17,595 bases of DNA from Oscillospiraceae bacterium (GCA_009777685.1 WRLJ01000007.1:1-17595); one strand, 5' to 3'; positions 8,655-17,222 are shown, counted from the first letter of the stretch. Numbers and translations are program-made. The notes: generated from the letters alone by a model not told the origin.

Positions 8655-8745
8655 GGGACGCCGAGGTCTGCGTCCCCTACACATACGTCATGTTTTAGAT
8701 GACGCGGCGTAGTAGGGGCGCGCATTGCACGTCCGCCGGTCGCCC
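8655..8745 (-). repeat. Palindromic intergenic repeat, copy 1 (inverted relative to copy 2)
   Basis: Read on the minus strand it contains, in order, CCCTACTAC, ATCTAAAACATGACGT and TGTGTAGGGGACGC, then a closing GGCGTCCC arm. Direct stems are GGGACGC (8655-8661) with GCGTCCC (8670-8676). The same order of blocks with few mismatches occurs on the plus strand at about 10834-10901. It sits just downstream of the DJ-1 gene, whose stop codon is at 8752. Confidence 0.75.
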
Positions 8746-8751
8746 GGCAAA

Positions 8752-9345
8752 CTACAACACAGCGAACGGGTCATGGTCCGCATCCTGGTTCCATACGTAT
8801 TCGATCACGCCGGCCGCCGCTTCGGCGGCTTGAAGCCCGTGTTGATCGCGGACAAAGCCCAATGTCATATCTATCCCGGCGGAAACCCCCGAGGCCGTAT
8901 AGTATTTCCCGTCCTGAACCCAGCGCGCCTGTTTGATCCAATCCACCTCTGTGCCGTGGGAGGACGCCCACGCAAAGGCCATCTTGTTGGACGTGGCCCT
9001 TCTCCCATTCAGCAATCCTGTTTGGGCCAGCAAAACAGAGCCGGTACAAACCGTGAGTACATGCGGGGCCTTTTCGGCTAACATCCGCAGCTGATCCATG
9101 AACTCGTCATCCTTCAGCAGCGGCCTTACCCCTATGCCGCCCGGTATCAGCAGCACGCCCGCGGTGTCCATCTCCGCAAACGGCAGCGTATGCGTTCTTA
9201 CGTTTTGTTTGCTCTCCACAGTCCCGCCCTGCAAGGAGAAGCAGTTCATCTCGTAGCCGCCGGGGACATGGCCCATGACCTCGATGGGGCCAAACGCGTC
9301 GAGCGTTTCAAAGCCGTCAAACAAAACGGTGTTGAATTTTGTCAT
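8752..9345 (-). CDS. DJ-1/PfpI family protein (isonitrile-hydratase-like branch)
   Basis: Protein of 197 residues, normal length for a single-domain DJ-1/PfpI (class I glutamine amidotransferase-like) protein. The nucleophile elbow TVCTGS places the reactive cysteine at C100. LDAFGPIEV near residues 15-23 (D16) and the SAGIDMTLGF segment (155-164) are typical of the branch that includes isonitrile hydratases and the sensor domain of some AraC-type regulators. No DNA-binding domain is attached. The actual reaction is unknown. The gene starts 7 bases after enolase, with a GGAGG site overlapping the end of eno, so it is probably co-transcribed and coupled to eno. It ends next to the repeat at 8655-8745 with no clear terminator. 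Confidence 0.88.
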   Translation of the reverse strand: MTKFNTVLFDGFETLDAFGPIEVMGHVPGGYEMNCFSLQGGTVESKQNVRTHTLPFAEMDTAGVLLIPGGIGVRPLLKDDEFMDQLRMLAEKAPHVLTVCTGSVLLAQTGLLNGRRATSNKMAFAWASSHGTEVDWIKQARWVQDGKYYTASGVSAGIDMTLGFVRDQHGLQAAEAAAGVIEYVWNQDADHDPFAVL

Positions 9346-9352
9346 GTTTCAC

Positions 9353-10618
9353 TCATCCTCCGCCGTTCTCCAGCTCCTCCTCGATCCGCAGCAGCCGGTT
9401 GTACTTGGCCACCCGCTCGCTCCGGGAGGGCGCGCCGGTCTTGATCTGGCCCGCGTTGGAGGCGACCGCCAGATCGGCGATGGTGGAATCCTCCGTCTCG
9501 CCGGAGCGGTGGGAGATGACCGCTTTATAGCCCGCGCCGCGGGCCGTTTCGATGGCTCCGAGGGTCTCGGTCAGCGTGCCGATCTGGTTGGGCTTAATCA
9601 AAATCGCGTTGGCCGCGCCCAGCGCGATGCCCTTTTTCAGGCGTTCCGTGTTCGTCACGAACAGATCGTCGCCCACCAGCTGCACCTTGCCGCCCAGCGC
9701 GCCGGTCAGCTCCTTCCAGCCATCCCAGTCGTCCTCGGCCATGCCGTCCTCCAGCGAAGCGACGGGATACCGGCCGCACAGGTCTTGCCAATAGCGGATC
9801 ATCCCGTCGCGCGTCATTTCCGTTCCGGCCTTGGGGAGACGGTATACGCCCCCGTGGTACCACTCCGTCGCCGCGGCGTCCAGCGCGAAATTAAAGTCGG
9901 CCCCCGGACGGTAGCCCGCCGCTTCGATGGCCTCCGTCAGCAGCGCGAGGGCGTCCTCATCCTTTTCCAAATCGGGCGCGAAACCGCCCTCGTCTCCGAC
10001 GGCGGTGACCATGCCCCTGGAGTGGAGTATCTTTTTCAGGGTGTGGAAGACCTCGGCGCACCGGCGCAGGCCCGCGGCAAAGTCCGGCGCGCCCACGGGG
10101 CGGATCATAAATTCCTGAATGTCCACATTGTTGCCGGCGTGCGCGCCGCCGTTGAGGATATTCATCATCGGCACGGGCAGGCATTTGGCGTTCACGCCGC
10201 CCAGGTAACGATAGAGCGGCAGATGAACGCCTTTGGCGGCCACCTTGGCGGCGGCCAGGCTGACGCCGAGGATGGCGTTGGCCCCCAGCCGGGACTTGTT
10301 CGGCGTGGCATCCAGGGCGATCATCGCGGCGTCCAGCGCGGCCTGATCCAGCGCGTTCCTGCCCAGCAGGGCGTCCGAGACCTCCCCGTTGACCGCCGCG
10401 ACGGCGTTCAGGACGCCCCTGCCATGATACCGGTCCATATCGCCGTCGCGCAGCTCATGGGCCTCAAAGGCGCCGGTGGACGCGCCGGAGGGAACCGCCG
10501 CGCGGGCGCGGTACACGCCGTATTCGTCCTCCGCCGTTACTTCGGCCTCCACCGTCGGGTTGCCCCGGCTGTCCAGAATTTCGCGCCCGCGGACATGGGT
10601 GATTTCGAGGTATTTCAT
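9353..10618 (-). CDS. eno: Enolase (phosphopyruvate hydratase)
   Basis: Interconverts 2-phosphoglycerate and phosphoenolpyruvate in the cytoplasm. The 421 residues are about the usual bacterial length. Visible features: the mobile SGAST loop (44-48), H160, the general acid/base E210 (GDEGGF), Mg ligands D247, E290 (SLEDG) and D317 (GDDLF), catalytic K342 in ILIKPNQIGTLTET, and the signature SHRSGETEDSTIADL (369-383). The N-terminus MKYLEITHVRGREILDSRGNP is canonical. AGGAG lies 7 bases before the ATG. The leader carries a terminator-like hairpin at 10650-10677. Its partners pgk, tpiA and gpmI lie upstream on the same strand but are separated from it by four AT-richer genes and a repeat region. 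The DJ-1 gene follows immediately. Confidence 0.98.
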   Translation of the reverse strand: MKYLEITHVRGREILDSRGNPTVEAEVTAEDEYGVYRARAAVPSGASTGAFEAHELRDGDMDRYHGRGVLNAVAAVNGEVSDALLGRNALDQAALDAAMIALDATPNKSRLGANAILGVSLAAAKVAAKGVHLPLYRYLGGVNAKCLPVPMMNILNGGAHAGNNVDIQEFMIRPVGAPDFAAGLRRCAEVFHTLKKILHSRGMVTAVGDEGGFAPDLEKDEDALALLTEAIEAAGYRPGADFNFALDAAATEWYHGGVYRLPKAGTEMTRDGMIRYWQDLCGRYPVASLEDGMAEDDWDGWKELTGALGGKVQLVGDDLFVTNTERLKKGIALGAANAILIKPNQIGTLTETLGAIETARGAGYKAVISHRSGETEDSTIADLAVASNAGQIKTGAPSRSERVAKYNRLLRIEEELENGGG

Positions 10619-10649
10619 ACTGCCGCTCCTTTCTTTTTTGTAAAAACCA

Positions 10650-10677
10650 GTATCCCCCGCTTATCGGCGGGGGATAC
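10650..10677 (-). terminator. Terminator-like hairpin in the eno 5' leader
   Basis: An 11-base perfect stem, GTATCCCCCGC (10650-10660) with GCGGGGGATAC (10667-10677), and a 6-base loop. On the minus strand the sequence after it reads TGGTTTTTAC, a modest T-run, and the eno start codon follows about 31 bases after the stem. There is no room for a normal promoter between hairpin and gene. It therefore either stops upstream read-through and eno depends on escape, or acts as a leader or processing structure. Confidence 0.6.
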
Positions 10678-10744
10678 GCCGCAGCGCATTTGGGGGATAT
10701 GGGGGGATCACGTCAATCTAATTTCCGTCCTATAGCACACACCC

Positions 10745-10850
10745 TGTAGGGACGGTCGCCCCCGACCGTCCGCCGGTGCGCGTAAAATCGGGAACACCGG
10801 CGTGGTTTCCGCCTGTTTTCGGACGACCGGGGGCGGTCGTCCCTACTACA
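10745..10850. repeat. Palindromic intergenic repeat block with terminal inverted ends
   Basis: The block opens TGTAGGGACGGTCG and closes CGGTCGTCCCTACTACA, an imperfect terminal inverted pair. Inside are three stems: GGACGGTCG (10750-10758) with CGACCGTCC (10763-10771); GCCGGTG (10772-10778) with CACCGGC (10795-10801); and GGACGACCG (10821-10829) with CGGTCGTCC (10834-10842). No transposase is encoded, so it looks like a REP- or MITE-type passive element. Confidence 0.7.
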
Positions 10851-10855
10851 ATGTA

Positions 10856-10930
10856 CAATCTAAAGCATGACGTCTGTGTAGGGACGCCATATATGGCGTC
10901 CACGGGCGACCGGGACGGTCGCCCCTACAA
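10856..10930 (+). repeat. Palindromic intergenic repeat, copy 2
   Basis: Begins with ATCTAAAGCATGACGT and TGTGTAGGGACGCC, matching copy 1 (8655-8745, opposite strand). It holds a perfect 20-base palindrome, GGACGCCATATATGGCGTCC (10882-10901), then GGGCGACCG (10904-10912) paired with CGGTCGCCC (10916-10924), closing in CCTACA. On the minus strand, ATCTAAAAGT and TGTAGGGGCG recur at about 10918-10953, so the unit is itself partly mirrored. Confidence 0.75.
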
Positions 10931-11007
10931 TCGGCGTAAACTTTTAGATGTTGCGGTGTCCTAGGGATAATGGCCCGGCCCTTTTGGGCATCGTTTATTT
11001 CCAGCAT

Positions 11008-11355
11008 TTACTCCTCATATAAATCCCCGCTGTTTTCTTTGTTGAGTGTCCCGTCCAGTTCAATCATTAAAAATTTTGATAATGCTGTTACAACGGGTCT
11101 GTGCCTCACGCCTTTGGGGACAATGATCAATTCTCCCTCCTCTATTTTGATGAGCCCCTCGTCTGTTTCGAGGTGAAAGGTCCCCTCAATCACATAAAAA
11201 AGCTCATCGGACTGTTCATGGATATGAAAATCCAATGTGCGGTTTTCGACCTTCACAACGCTTAACACATGGCCGTTCAAGCGCCCGACTTTGTCATAAA
11301 CATATAGCTTTTCTACCGCGTCAACGGCTTTTTTCAGGTTTACTTTTTCCAGCAT
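11008..11355 (-). CDS. Small single-domain cupin protein
   Basis: A 115-residue conserved beta-barrel of the Cupin_2 type. Motif 1 is HIHEQSDELFYVIEG (H44, H46, E51, G58) and motif 2 is GELIIVPKGVRHRPV (G74, P80, G82, H85), giving the usual 3-His-1-Glu metal site. Stand-alone cupins of this size may be enzymes or small-molecule sensors; no substrate can be read from the sequence. The start is set by TAGGAGAA seven bases upstream. It begins 21 bases after the end of the APH-like gene and is likely in one transcript with it. Composition is more AT-rich than gpmI or eno. Confidence 0.85.
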   Translation of the reverse strand: MLEKVNLKKAVDAVEKLYVYDKVGRLNGHVLSVVKVENRTLDFHIHEQSDELFYVIEGTFHLETDEGLIKIEEGELIIVPKGVRHRPVVTALSKFLMIELDGTLNKENSGDLYEE

Positions 11356-11376
11356 ACTATGCTTCTCCTATCATCG

Positions 11377-12129
11377 CTATTTAGGATCGTGGTTGACTAT
11401 GTCAAGGAGCAGGTTTGCCTCTTCGGGCGATATATTTTCCGACAGCCTTGCCCCGGCAATGACGGGCGCCCATACAAAGATTTCATCTTGGGAAATCCCG
11501 CTTGTCTCGCAGTACAAACGCAAATACAAATCCGCAAAATCCTGTGAAAACTGCACATATAACAAATAACTCCGGTATACGTCCGCCCTCAAATCTCCCG
11601 AGCTCGCGTCAACCCAATCAATAATCGTTACCTGGTGATCATTCAGAATCAGATTAAATATATGATAATCGCCGTGACAAAGATGATTTTCGTGCTGAAT
11701 GGCATACATCCTTTCGATCAGCGTTTTCTTTTGTTTGTCGTTTATGAAGCGGGCGGACAGCAGCTGACGTTCTAGTTTATCTGTCATGCGTTCAAAGTCC
11801 GCCGCGTGAACCGCGTGAATTTTCAATTGAACATCAACGGATATATTCATATATTCATGCGCTTTCGTCATATCCTCATACAGCATATCGCCCACGGTTC
11901 TGCCTGTAATATGTTCCATTACAATGGCCTGCCTGCCGTTTACAGGGACCACGCCGTAAACATAAGGAACAGGCAGGCCGCGGGAATAGGCGTATTTTTG
12001 CTTATTGGCTTCATATTCCGCCTCTGTGTCCCGCAGATTGTCATTCAAAACTTTAATAATCTTTCCGTCGTGCAGATATATTCCGGCTGTGTTGCCTTTT
12101 TGAATCGGTTCTCCTAAATGCACAGTCAC
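11377..12129 (-). CDS. APH-family phosphotransferase (aminoglycoside/choline kinase-like)
   Basis: Protein of 250 residues with a protein-kinase-like fold. K26 in GKIIKVL is the probable ATP-anchoring lysine, MEHITGRTVGDML (71-83) the hinge, HGDYHIFNL (152-160) the catalytic loop with D154 and N159, and IIDWVDAS (169-176) the metal-binding D171. It should phosphorylate a hydroxyl of a small molecule. The closest families include aminoglycoside, choline and homoserine kinases, and nothing here fixes the substrate, so it should not be read as a resistance gene. The GTG at 12129 sits almost on top of its GAGG. The GTG at 12123 (codon 3) has better spacing to GAGG and may be the true start. Part of an AT-richer cassette between gpmI and eno. 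Confidence 0.85.
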   Translation of the reverse strand: MTVHLGEPIQKGNTAGIYLHDGKIIKVLNDNLRDTEAEYEANKQKYAYSRGLPVPYVYGVVPVNGRQAIVMEHITGRTVGDMLYEDMTKAHEYMNISVDVQLKIHAVHAADFERMTDKLERQLLSARFINDKQKKTLIERMYAIQHENHLCHGDYHIFNLILNDHQVTIIDWVDASSGDLRADVYRSYLLYVQFSQDFADLYLRLYCETSGISQDEIFVWAPVIAGARLSENISPEEANLLLDIVNHDPK

Positions 12130-12180
12130 ACCTCATTGGTTCGGTTTTGGGGGATGTAAAAGGAGCGGCGGAGATCGTGT

Positions 12181-12321
12181 TTACCGCAATGTTGCAAAAT
12201 ACTGATCATTCCAAATATGCGCTTCTATCACTCTTTGCCCTATTTGTCGGTGTACGCTGTCCAATACCATTTCGATATCATTTCCGTTTTTAGCAAGAAG
12301 CGCTAACAATTCATCCTTCAT
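12181..12321 (-). CDS. Small 46-residue ORF downstream of the nucleotidyltransferase
   Basis: Reads MKDELLALLAKNGND, then IEMVLDSVHRQIGQRVIEAH, closing with IWNDQYFATLR. It is mostly helical in character with low-GC codons like its neighbours. It lies in the 233-base gap between the APH-like gene and the nucleotidyltransferase. Its ATG overlaps the TGA of the short open stretch that follows the nucleotidyltransferase stop (TGATG). A GGAG lies about 15 bases upstream, not ideal spacing; a TTG immediately before the ATG is an alternative start. It may be a genuine small protein or the remains of a longer gene. I do not recognise the family. Confidence 0.45.
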   Translation of the reverse strand: MKDELLALLAKNGNDIEMVLDSVHRQIGQRVIEAHIWNDQYFATLR

Positions 12322-12362
12322 CAATACGGTATCTCACTCCAATCCAGAATACCCTCCGCGAA

Positions 12363-12671
12363 CTAACGCTGATATACAAGCTCTCCAGTCCGCATTATTT
12401 CCTCAACAAAGCCCGTTTCATCTTCCTGTCTGTCTAATAAAACCGGTTCGATCGCCGTATTTACATTCCATGTAAGACCGGATAATTTTACACAGGTTTG
12501 AAACCAATCGCCCGTGAAACCGTCAAAGATAACCGCTATATCAATGTCACTCGCCTCAATCGCAGTACCTTTAGCACACGAACCGAACAAAATCACTTGA
12601 TTCGGCGACATTTCTTTGACCACCGCATTGGCGTATTCCCGGGCAATTCCTAAAGCTGTTGCTTTATCCAT
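12363..12671 (-). CDS. Minimal nucleotidyltransferase (MNT / NTP_transf_2 domain)
   Basis: The 102 residues from the ATG at 12671 are essentially one Pol-beta-superfamily nucleotidyltransferase domain. The catalytic pattern is GSCAKGTAIEASDIDIAV (30-47), i.e. G-S-x10-D-x-D with D42 and D44; E75 in NTAIEPVLL is the likely third carboxylate. A longer reading from 12773 would run into gpmI and lacks family character, while the ATG at 12671 has GGAGA about 10 bases upstream. It starts 17 bases after the gpmI stop, so it could be read from the glycolytic transcript. MNT proteins commonly pair with a HEPN partner as an antitoxin that AMPylates it; no HEPN gene is seen here, only a 46-residue ORF. 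The role is therefore open. Confidence 0.82.
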   Translation of the reverse strand: MDKATALGIAREYANAVVKEMSPNQVILFGSCAKGTAIEASDIDIAVIFDGFTGDWFQTCVKLSGLTWNVNTAIEPVLLDRQEDETGFVEEIMRTGELVYQR

Positions 12672-12688
12672 GTTAAAAATATCTCCGC

Positions 12689-14206
<1,518 letters not shown>

Positions 14207-14222
14207 CAGAGCACCTACAATA

Positions 14223-14996
14223 CTATTGATTGGCCGCCTGCACGATCGCGGCGAAGCTGTCGGGGTCCAAAGACGCGCCGCCGATCAGGCCGCCGTCTAC
14301 GTCCAGCTGGGCCAGAAGCTCGCGGGCGTTGTCCGCGTTCATCGAGCCGCCGTACTGAATGGTCACGGCCCTGGCCGCGCGCGCGCCGTACTTCTTGCGA
14401 ATCAGCGTGCGGATATAGGTGCAGACCTCCGCCGCCTGTTCGGGGGTGGCGTTGCGTCCTGTGCCGATGGCCCAGACCGGCTCATAGGCAAAGACGATTT
14501 TCTTCAGCTCGTCCGTTGTGGGAATTGAGTCAAACGCGCTGCGCACCTGCAAGGCGACGACCTCGTTTGTCACGCCCATGTCGCGCTCCTTCAGCGTCTC
14601 GCCGACGCAGACGATGGCGCGCAGGCCCGCGGTCAGCGCGGCCTTGACCTTCCGGGCCACCAGCTCGTTGCTTTCGCCGGCATACTGGCGCCGCTCGGAG
14701 TGGCCGATGATGACATACTTCACGCCCGCGTCCTTCAGCATTTTGCCGGACACCTCGCCGGTATACGCCCCGGATTCCTCCTGATGCAGATTCTGCGCGC
14801 CGACGGAGATGCGGCAGTCCTTGGTTGCGCGGGTCAGGGAGACGATGTCCGTAAAGGGAACGCACAGGACGACCTCGCACCATTTGCAGCGCGCCACGCG
14901 CGTCTTCAGCGTCTCGGCGAGGGCGCGCGCCTCGGTGGGGGTCTTGTTCATCTTCCAATTGCCTGCGATGATGGTTTTGCGGTACCTTCTGTTCAT
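14223..14996 (-). CDS. tpiA: Triosephosphate isomerase
   Basis: Interconverts dihydroxyacetone phosphate and glyceraldehyde 3-phosphate. A TIM barrel of 257 residues, slightly above the usual 250. Active-site residues visible: N13 and K15 (GNWKMN), H99 (IIGHSERR), E172 in AYEPVWAIGTG (170-180, including the flexible loop 6), and the phosphate-binding YGGSMN (215-220) and GGLIGGASL (235-243). AAAGGAAG precedes the ATG by about 9 bases. It sits between pgk (53-base gap) and gpmI (16-base gap) on one strand, a usual Firmicutes order. Confidence 0.98.
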   Translation of the reverse strand: MNRRYRKTIIAGNWKMNKTPTEARALAETLKTRVARCKWCEVVLCVPFTDIVSLTRATKDCRISVGAQNLHQEESGAYTGEVSGKMLKDAGVKYVIIGHSERRQYAGESNELVARKVKAALTAGLRAIVCVGETLKERDMGVTNEVVALQVRSAFDSIPTTDELKKIVFAYEPVWAIGTGRNATPEQAAEVCTYIRTLIRKKYGARAARAVTIQYGGSMNADNARELLAQLDVDGGLIGGASLDPDSFAAIVQAANQ

Positions 14997-15049
14997 ATTC
15001 GTCGCTTCCTTTCTATATTTCCGTATTCTTAAAATGAGGAGGGATCGGA

Positions 15050-16234
15050 CTACTTATCCATCAGCGCCGCGATGCCGGGCAGATCAAGGCCTTCAAGGAA
15101 CTCCAGGCTGGCCCCGCCGCCGGTGCTGACATGGTCCATGCGGTCGGCATAGCCGAATTTTTCGACCGCCGCCGCGCTGTCGCCGCCGCCGACAATGCTG
15201 ATGGCGTCCGACTTGGCCATCGCCCGCGCGACGGCCCGCGTGCCCTCGGCAAACTCGGGGAATTCAAACACGCCCATCGGGCCGTTCCAGATCACGGTTC
15301 CGGATTTCATGATGGTGTATACATAGCGGTCCGCCGTTTTCGGCCCGATATCCATGCCCATCATATTGTCCGGGATATGCTGTACGGTGACGGGCTTCGC
15401 GTCGGGCCCGAAATGATCGGTGACGATGTGGTCGCCCGGCATCAGGAACTGAACGCCCAGCCCCATCGCCTTCAGCATCAGGTCCTTGGCCAGGTCCAGC
15501 TTGTCCTGCTCACAGCGGGAAATACCGATCGGGCGGCCCGCCGCTTTTTTGAAGGTATAGGCCATCGCGCCCCCGATGATGATGGTGTCGCATTTCTGGA
15601 GCAGATTTTCGATGACGCCGATCTTGTCGCTGACCTTCGCGCCGCCCAGAATGGCGACGAAGGGGCGTTTGGGGGTGTCCAGGGCGCGGCCCATGACCCG
15701 GATTTCTTTCTGGATCAGGAAGCCGCACACGGCGGGCAGATAGTCCGCCACGCCGGCGGTCGACGCGTGGGCGCGGTGGGCCGTGCCGAAAGCGTCGTTG
15801 ACGTACAGCTCGGCCAGCGACGCCAGCGCCTTGGCGAAGTCCGCGTCGTTTTTCTCTTCTTCGGCGTGATACCGCACGTTTTCCAGCAAGAGGACGTCCC
15901 CGTCCTTCAGCGCGGCGGCCTTGGCCCGGGCGTCCGCCCCCACGACATCGGCGGCCATCGTGACCGGCCGGCCCAGCAGATGGGCCAGGCGTTCGGCGAT
16001 GGGCGCGAGGGAATATTTCGGGTTTACATCGCCCTTCGGGCGTCCCAGATGGGAGCAGAGGATCACTTTGGCGTGGTGCTGGATTAAGTGCTGAATGGTT
16101 GGCAGAGATTCGACGATGCGCTTGTCCGCCGTGATGGCCCCGCTGTCGTCCTGCGGCACGTTGAAATCGCAGCGGACGAGAACCCGCTTCCCGGCGACCT
16201 TCACGTCCTCGATGCTCTTTTTGCTGTATCTCAT
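15050..16234 (-). CDS. pgk: Phosphoglycerate kinase
   Basis: Transfers phosphate from 1,3-bisphosphoglycerate to ADP. The 394 residues from the ATG at 16234 match the family length. Seen: RCDFNVP (21-27), SHLGRPKG (61-68), LLENVRYHAEEEKND (116-130), the GGAKVSDK hinge/ATP region (197-204), the nucleotide-binding WNGPMGVFE (316-324) and the C-terminal GGGDSAAAVEKFG (349-361). The start at 16234 has AAGGGGAA seven bases upstream. A GTG at 16270 in the same frame would lie at the predicted transcription start, so it is rejected. First gene of the glycolytic run; gapA, its common neighbour, is absent just upstream, where a DegV gene lies. Confidence 0.97.
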   Translation of the reverse strand: MRYSKKSIEDVKVAGKRVLVRCDFNVPQDDSGAITADKRIVESLPTIQHLIQHHAKVILCSHLGRPKGDVNPKYSLAPIAERLAHLLGRPVTMAADVVGADARAKAAALKDGDVLLLENVRYHAEEEKNDADFAKALASLAELYVNDAFGTAHRAHASTAGVADYLPAVCGFLIQKEIRVMGRALDTPKRPFVAILGGAKVSDKIGVIENLLQKCDTIIIGGAMAYTFKKAAGRPIGISRCEQDKLDLAKDLMLKAMGLGVQFLMPGDHIVTDHFGPDAKPVTVQHIPDNMMGMDIGPKTADRYVYTIMKSGTVIWNGPMGVFEFPEFAEGTRAVARAMAKSDAISIVGGGDSAAAVEKFGYADRMDHVSTGGGASLEFLEGLDLPGIAALMDK

Positions 16235-16277
16235 GTTCGCTTCCCCTTTATCCGGTAGTATGTTGGTCACGGAGGGT

Positions 16278-16307
16278 ATTATATTCCCAAAGTCATCTGA
16301 AAAGCAA
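16278..16307 (-). promoter_or_regulatory. SigA-type promoter for pgk-tpiA-gpmI
   Basis: On the minus strand: TTGCTT (16307-16302), an 18-base spacer and a perfect TATAAT (16283-16278). Predicted transcription start is near 16270, giving a leader of about 35-40 bases before pgk. It sits in an AT-rich 115-base gap after the DegV gene. Confidence 0.75.
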
Positions 16308-16349
16308 GAACTTTTTGAAAAAATTCATGATTTCTTTATATTTTGTACT

Positions 16350-17222
16350 CTAGTACGGCTCTCCGTAGTAGCAGACGGCGACGCTTTCCGGCCCGCAGTT
16401 GGTGATGACCGTCACGCCGATGGTGTGACGCCTGACGCTTTTGGGCTTCAGCGTTTGGATCAAAAGCGCCTCCAGACGGTCCAGCTCCTCCGGCGGAACG
16501 CTGCCGTGAATCAGGTACAGGTCCTGCTCCTCCGACCGGACAATGCGCTGCCGGAGCTGGGCGATGATCGCCGGCACTACGTTTTTCCCGCCGCGCACCT
16601 TTTCCACGGGCGCGATTTTCCCGTCCCGGCACAGCAGGATGGGCCGGATACCCAGCGCGCCGCCGACGAACGCCGCCATGCCGCTGATGCGCCCGCTTTT
16701 CTGCATACAGCGCAGGGAGTACGCGCCAAAAATTCCCTGATTGCGCCGTGTGCGCTCCCGCAGGTCCTCCACGATCCGCTGAAAGCTCCAGCCCTGCCCG
16801 GCCTGTTCCAGCGACTCCAGAATCAGCCGCCCGTAAATCATGGAATACTGCCTCGAATCAATCACCTCGACGGTCAGCGCGCCCGGGTATTTGCCCTCCA
16901 GCTCCTGATGCGCCACGGTGATGGACTGGGCCACGGAGCTGGCCGTTGAGCTGATGGTGCAGACGACCGCGTGGGTATAGCCGCCGCGCAGGGCGTCCTC
17001 GAAGGCCTCCAGCCACTGCTCGGGCGTTCCCATGGCATGGGTGGGGATTTCCGCGCAGGTCTTCAGATACTCGTAATACTCCTGCCGGTCGACGTTGGTT
17101 TCAAGCTCGACGCGGCCGTCGCTGAAGATGACGCTGGACGGAACCATGCGGTAGGGCAGTCCCTGCGTGTCTTCCGGAAGCAGGTCCGCCGGCGAGTCCG
17201 AAAAGAACATGATTTTCTCCAT
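16350..17222 (-). CDS. DegV-family fatty-acid-binding protein (divergent)
   Basis: Protein of 290 residues with the two-lobe DegV (EDD) fold. The N-terminal FSDSPADLLPE (7-17) fits the usual xTDSxxDL start. PTHAMGTPEQ (60-69), SSTASSVAQSI (91-101), VIDSRQYSMIYGR (120-132), LRCMQKSGRIS (170-180), GGALGIRPIL (187-196) and a closing NCGPESVAV (275-283) line up with the conserved blocks. Members bind a fatty acid, and some serve as the FakB subunit that presents it to the FakA kinase; no fakA is in the window. Several lipid-site positions differ from the usual forms. The start has GGAG 11 bases upstream and a good promoter at 17265-17293. Confidence 0.88.
   Translation of the reverse strand: MEKIMFFSDSPADLLPEDTQGLPYRMVPSSVIFSDGRVELETNVDRQEYYEYLKTCAEIPTHAMGTPEQWLEAFEDALRGGYTHAVVCTISSTASSVAQSITVAHQELEGKYPGALTVEVIDSRQYSMIYGRLILESLEQAGQGWSFQRIVEDLRERTRRNQGIFGAYSLRCMQKSGRISGMAAFVGGALGIRPILLCRDGKIAPVEKVRGGKNVVPAIIAQLRQRIVRSEEQDLYLIHGSVPPEELDRLEALLIQTLKPKSVRRHTIGVTVITNCGPESVAVCYYGEPY

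Noticed and set aside
9275..10735. Plus-strand 486-codon open frame opposite eno
   Set aside because: Shadow of enolase, whose catalytic residues are all present on the minus strand.
10745..10930. CRISPR-like array
   Set aside because: The palindromes are not evenly spaced direct repeats with unique spacers, and no cas gene is present.
10858..11007. A 49-codon minus-strand frame starting right after the cupin stop (TAAATG)
   Set aside because: It runs mostly through the palindromic repeat, and its GAGGAG is too close to the ATG; probably chance.
7183..12671. An aminoglycoside-resistance island (acetyl-, phospho- and nucleotidyl-transferase all present)
   Set aside because: Each is only a fold-level match, none carries a recognisable resistance-gene sequence, and they lie in two unlinked places.
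16235..16270. N-terminal extension of Pgk from a GTG at 16270
   Set aside because: The GTG would sit at the predicted transcription start, and the ATG at 16234 has an ideal AAGGGGAA site and a canonical N-terminus.
15131..16949. Plus-strand open frames opposite pgk and the DegV gene
   Set aside because: Shadows of well-identified minus-strand genes.
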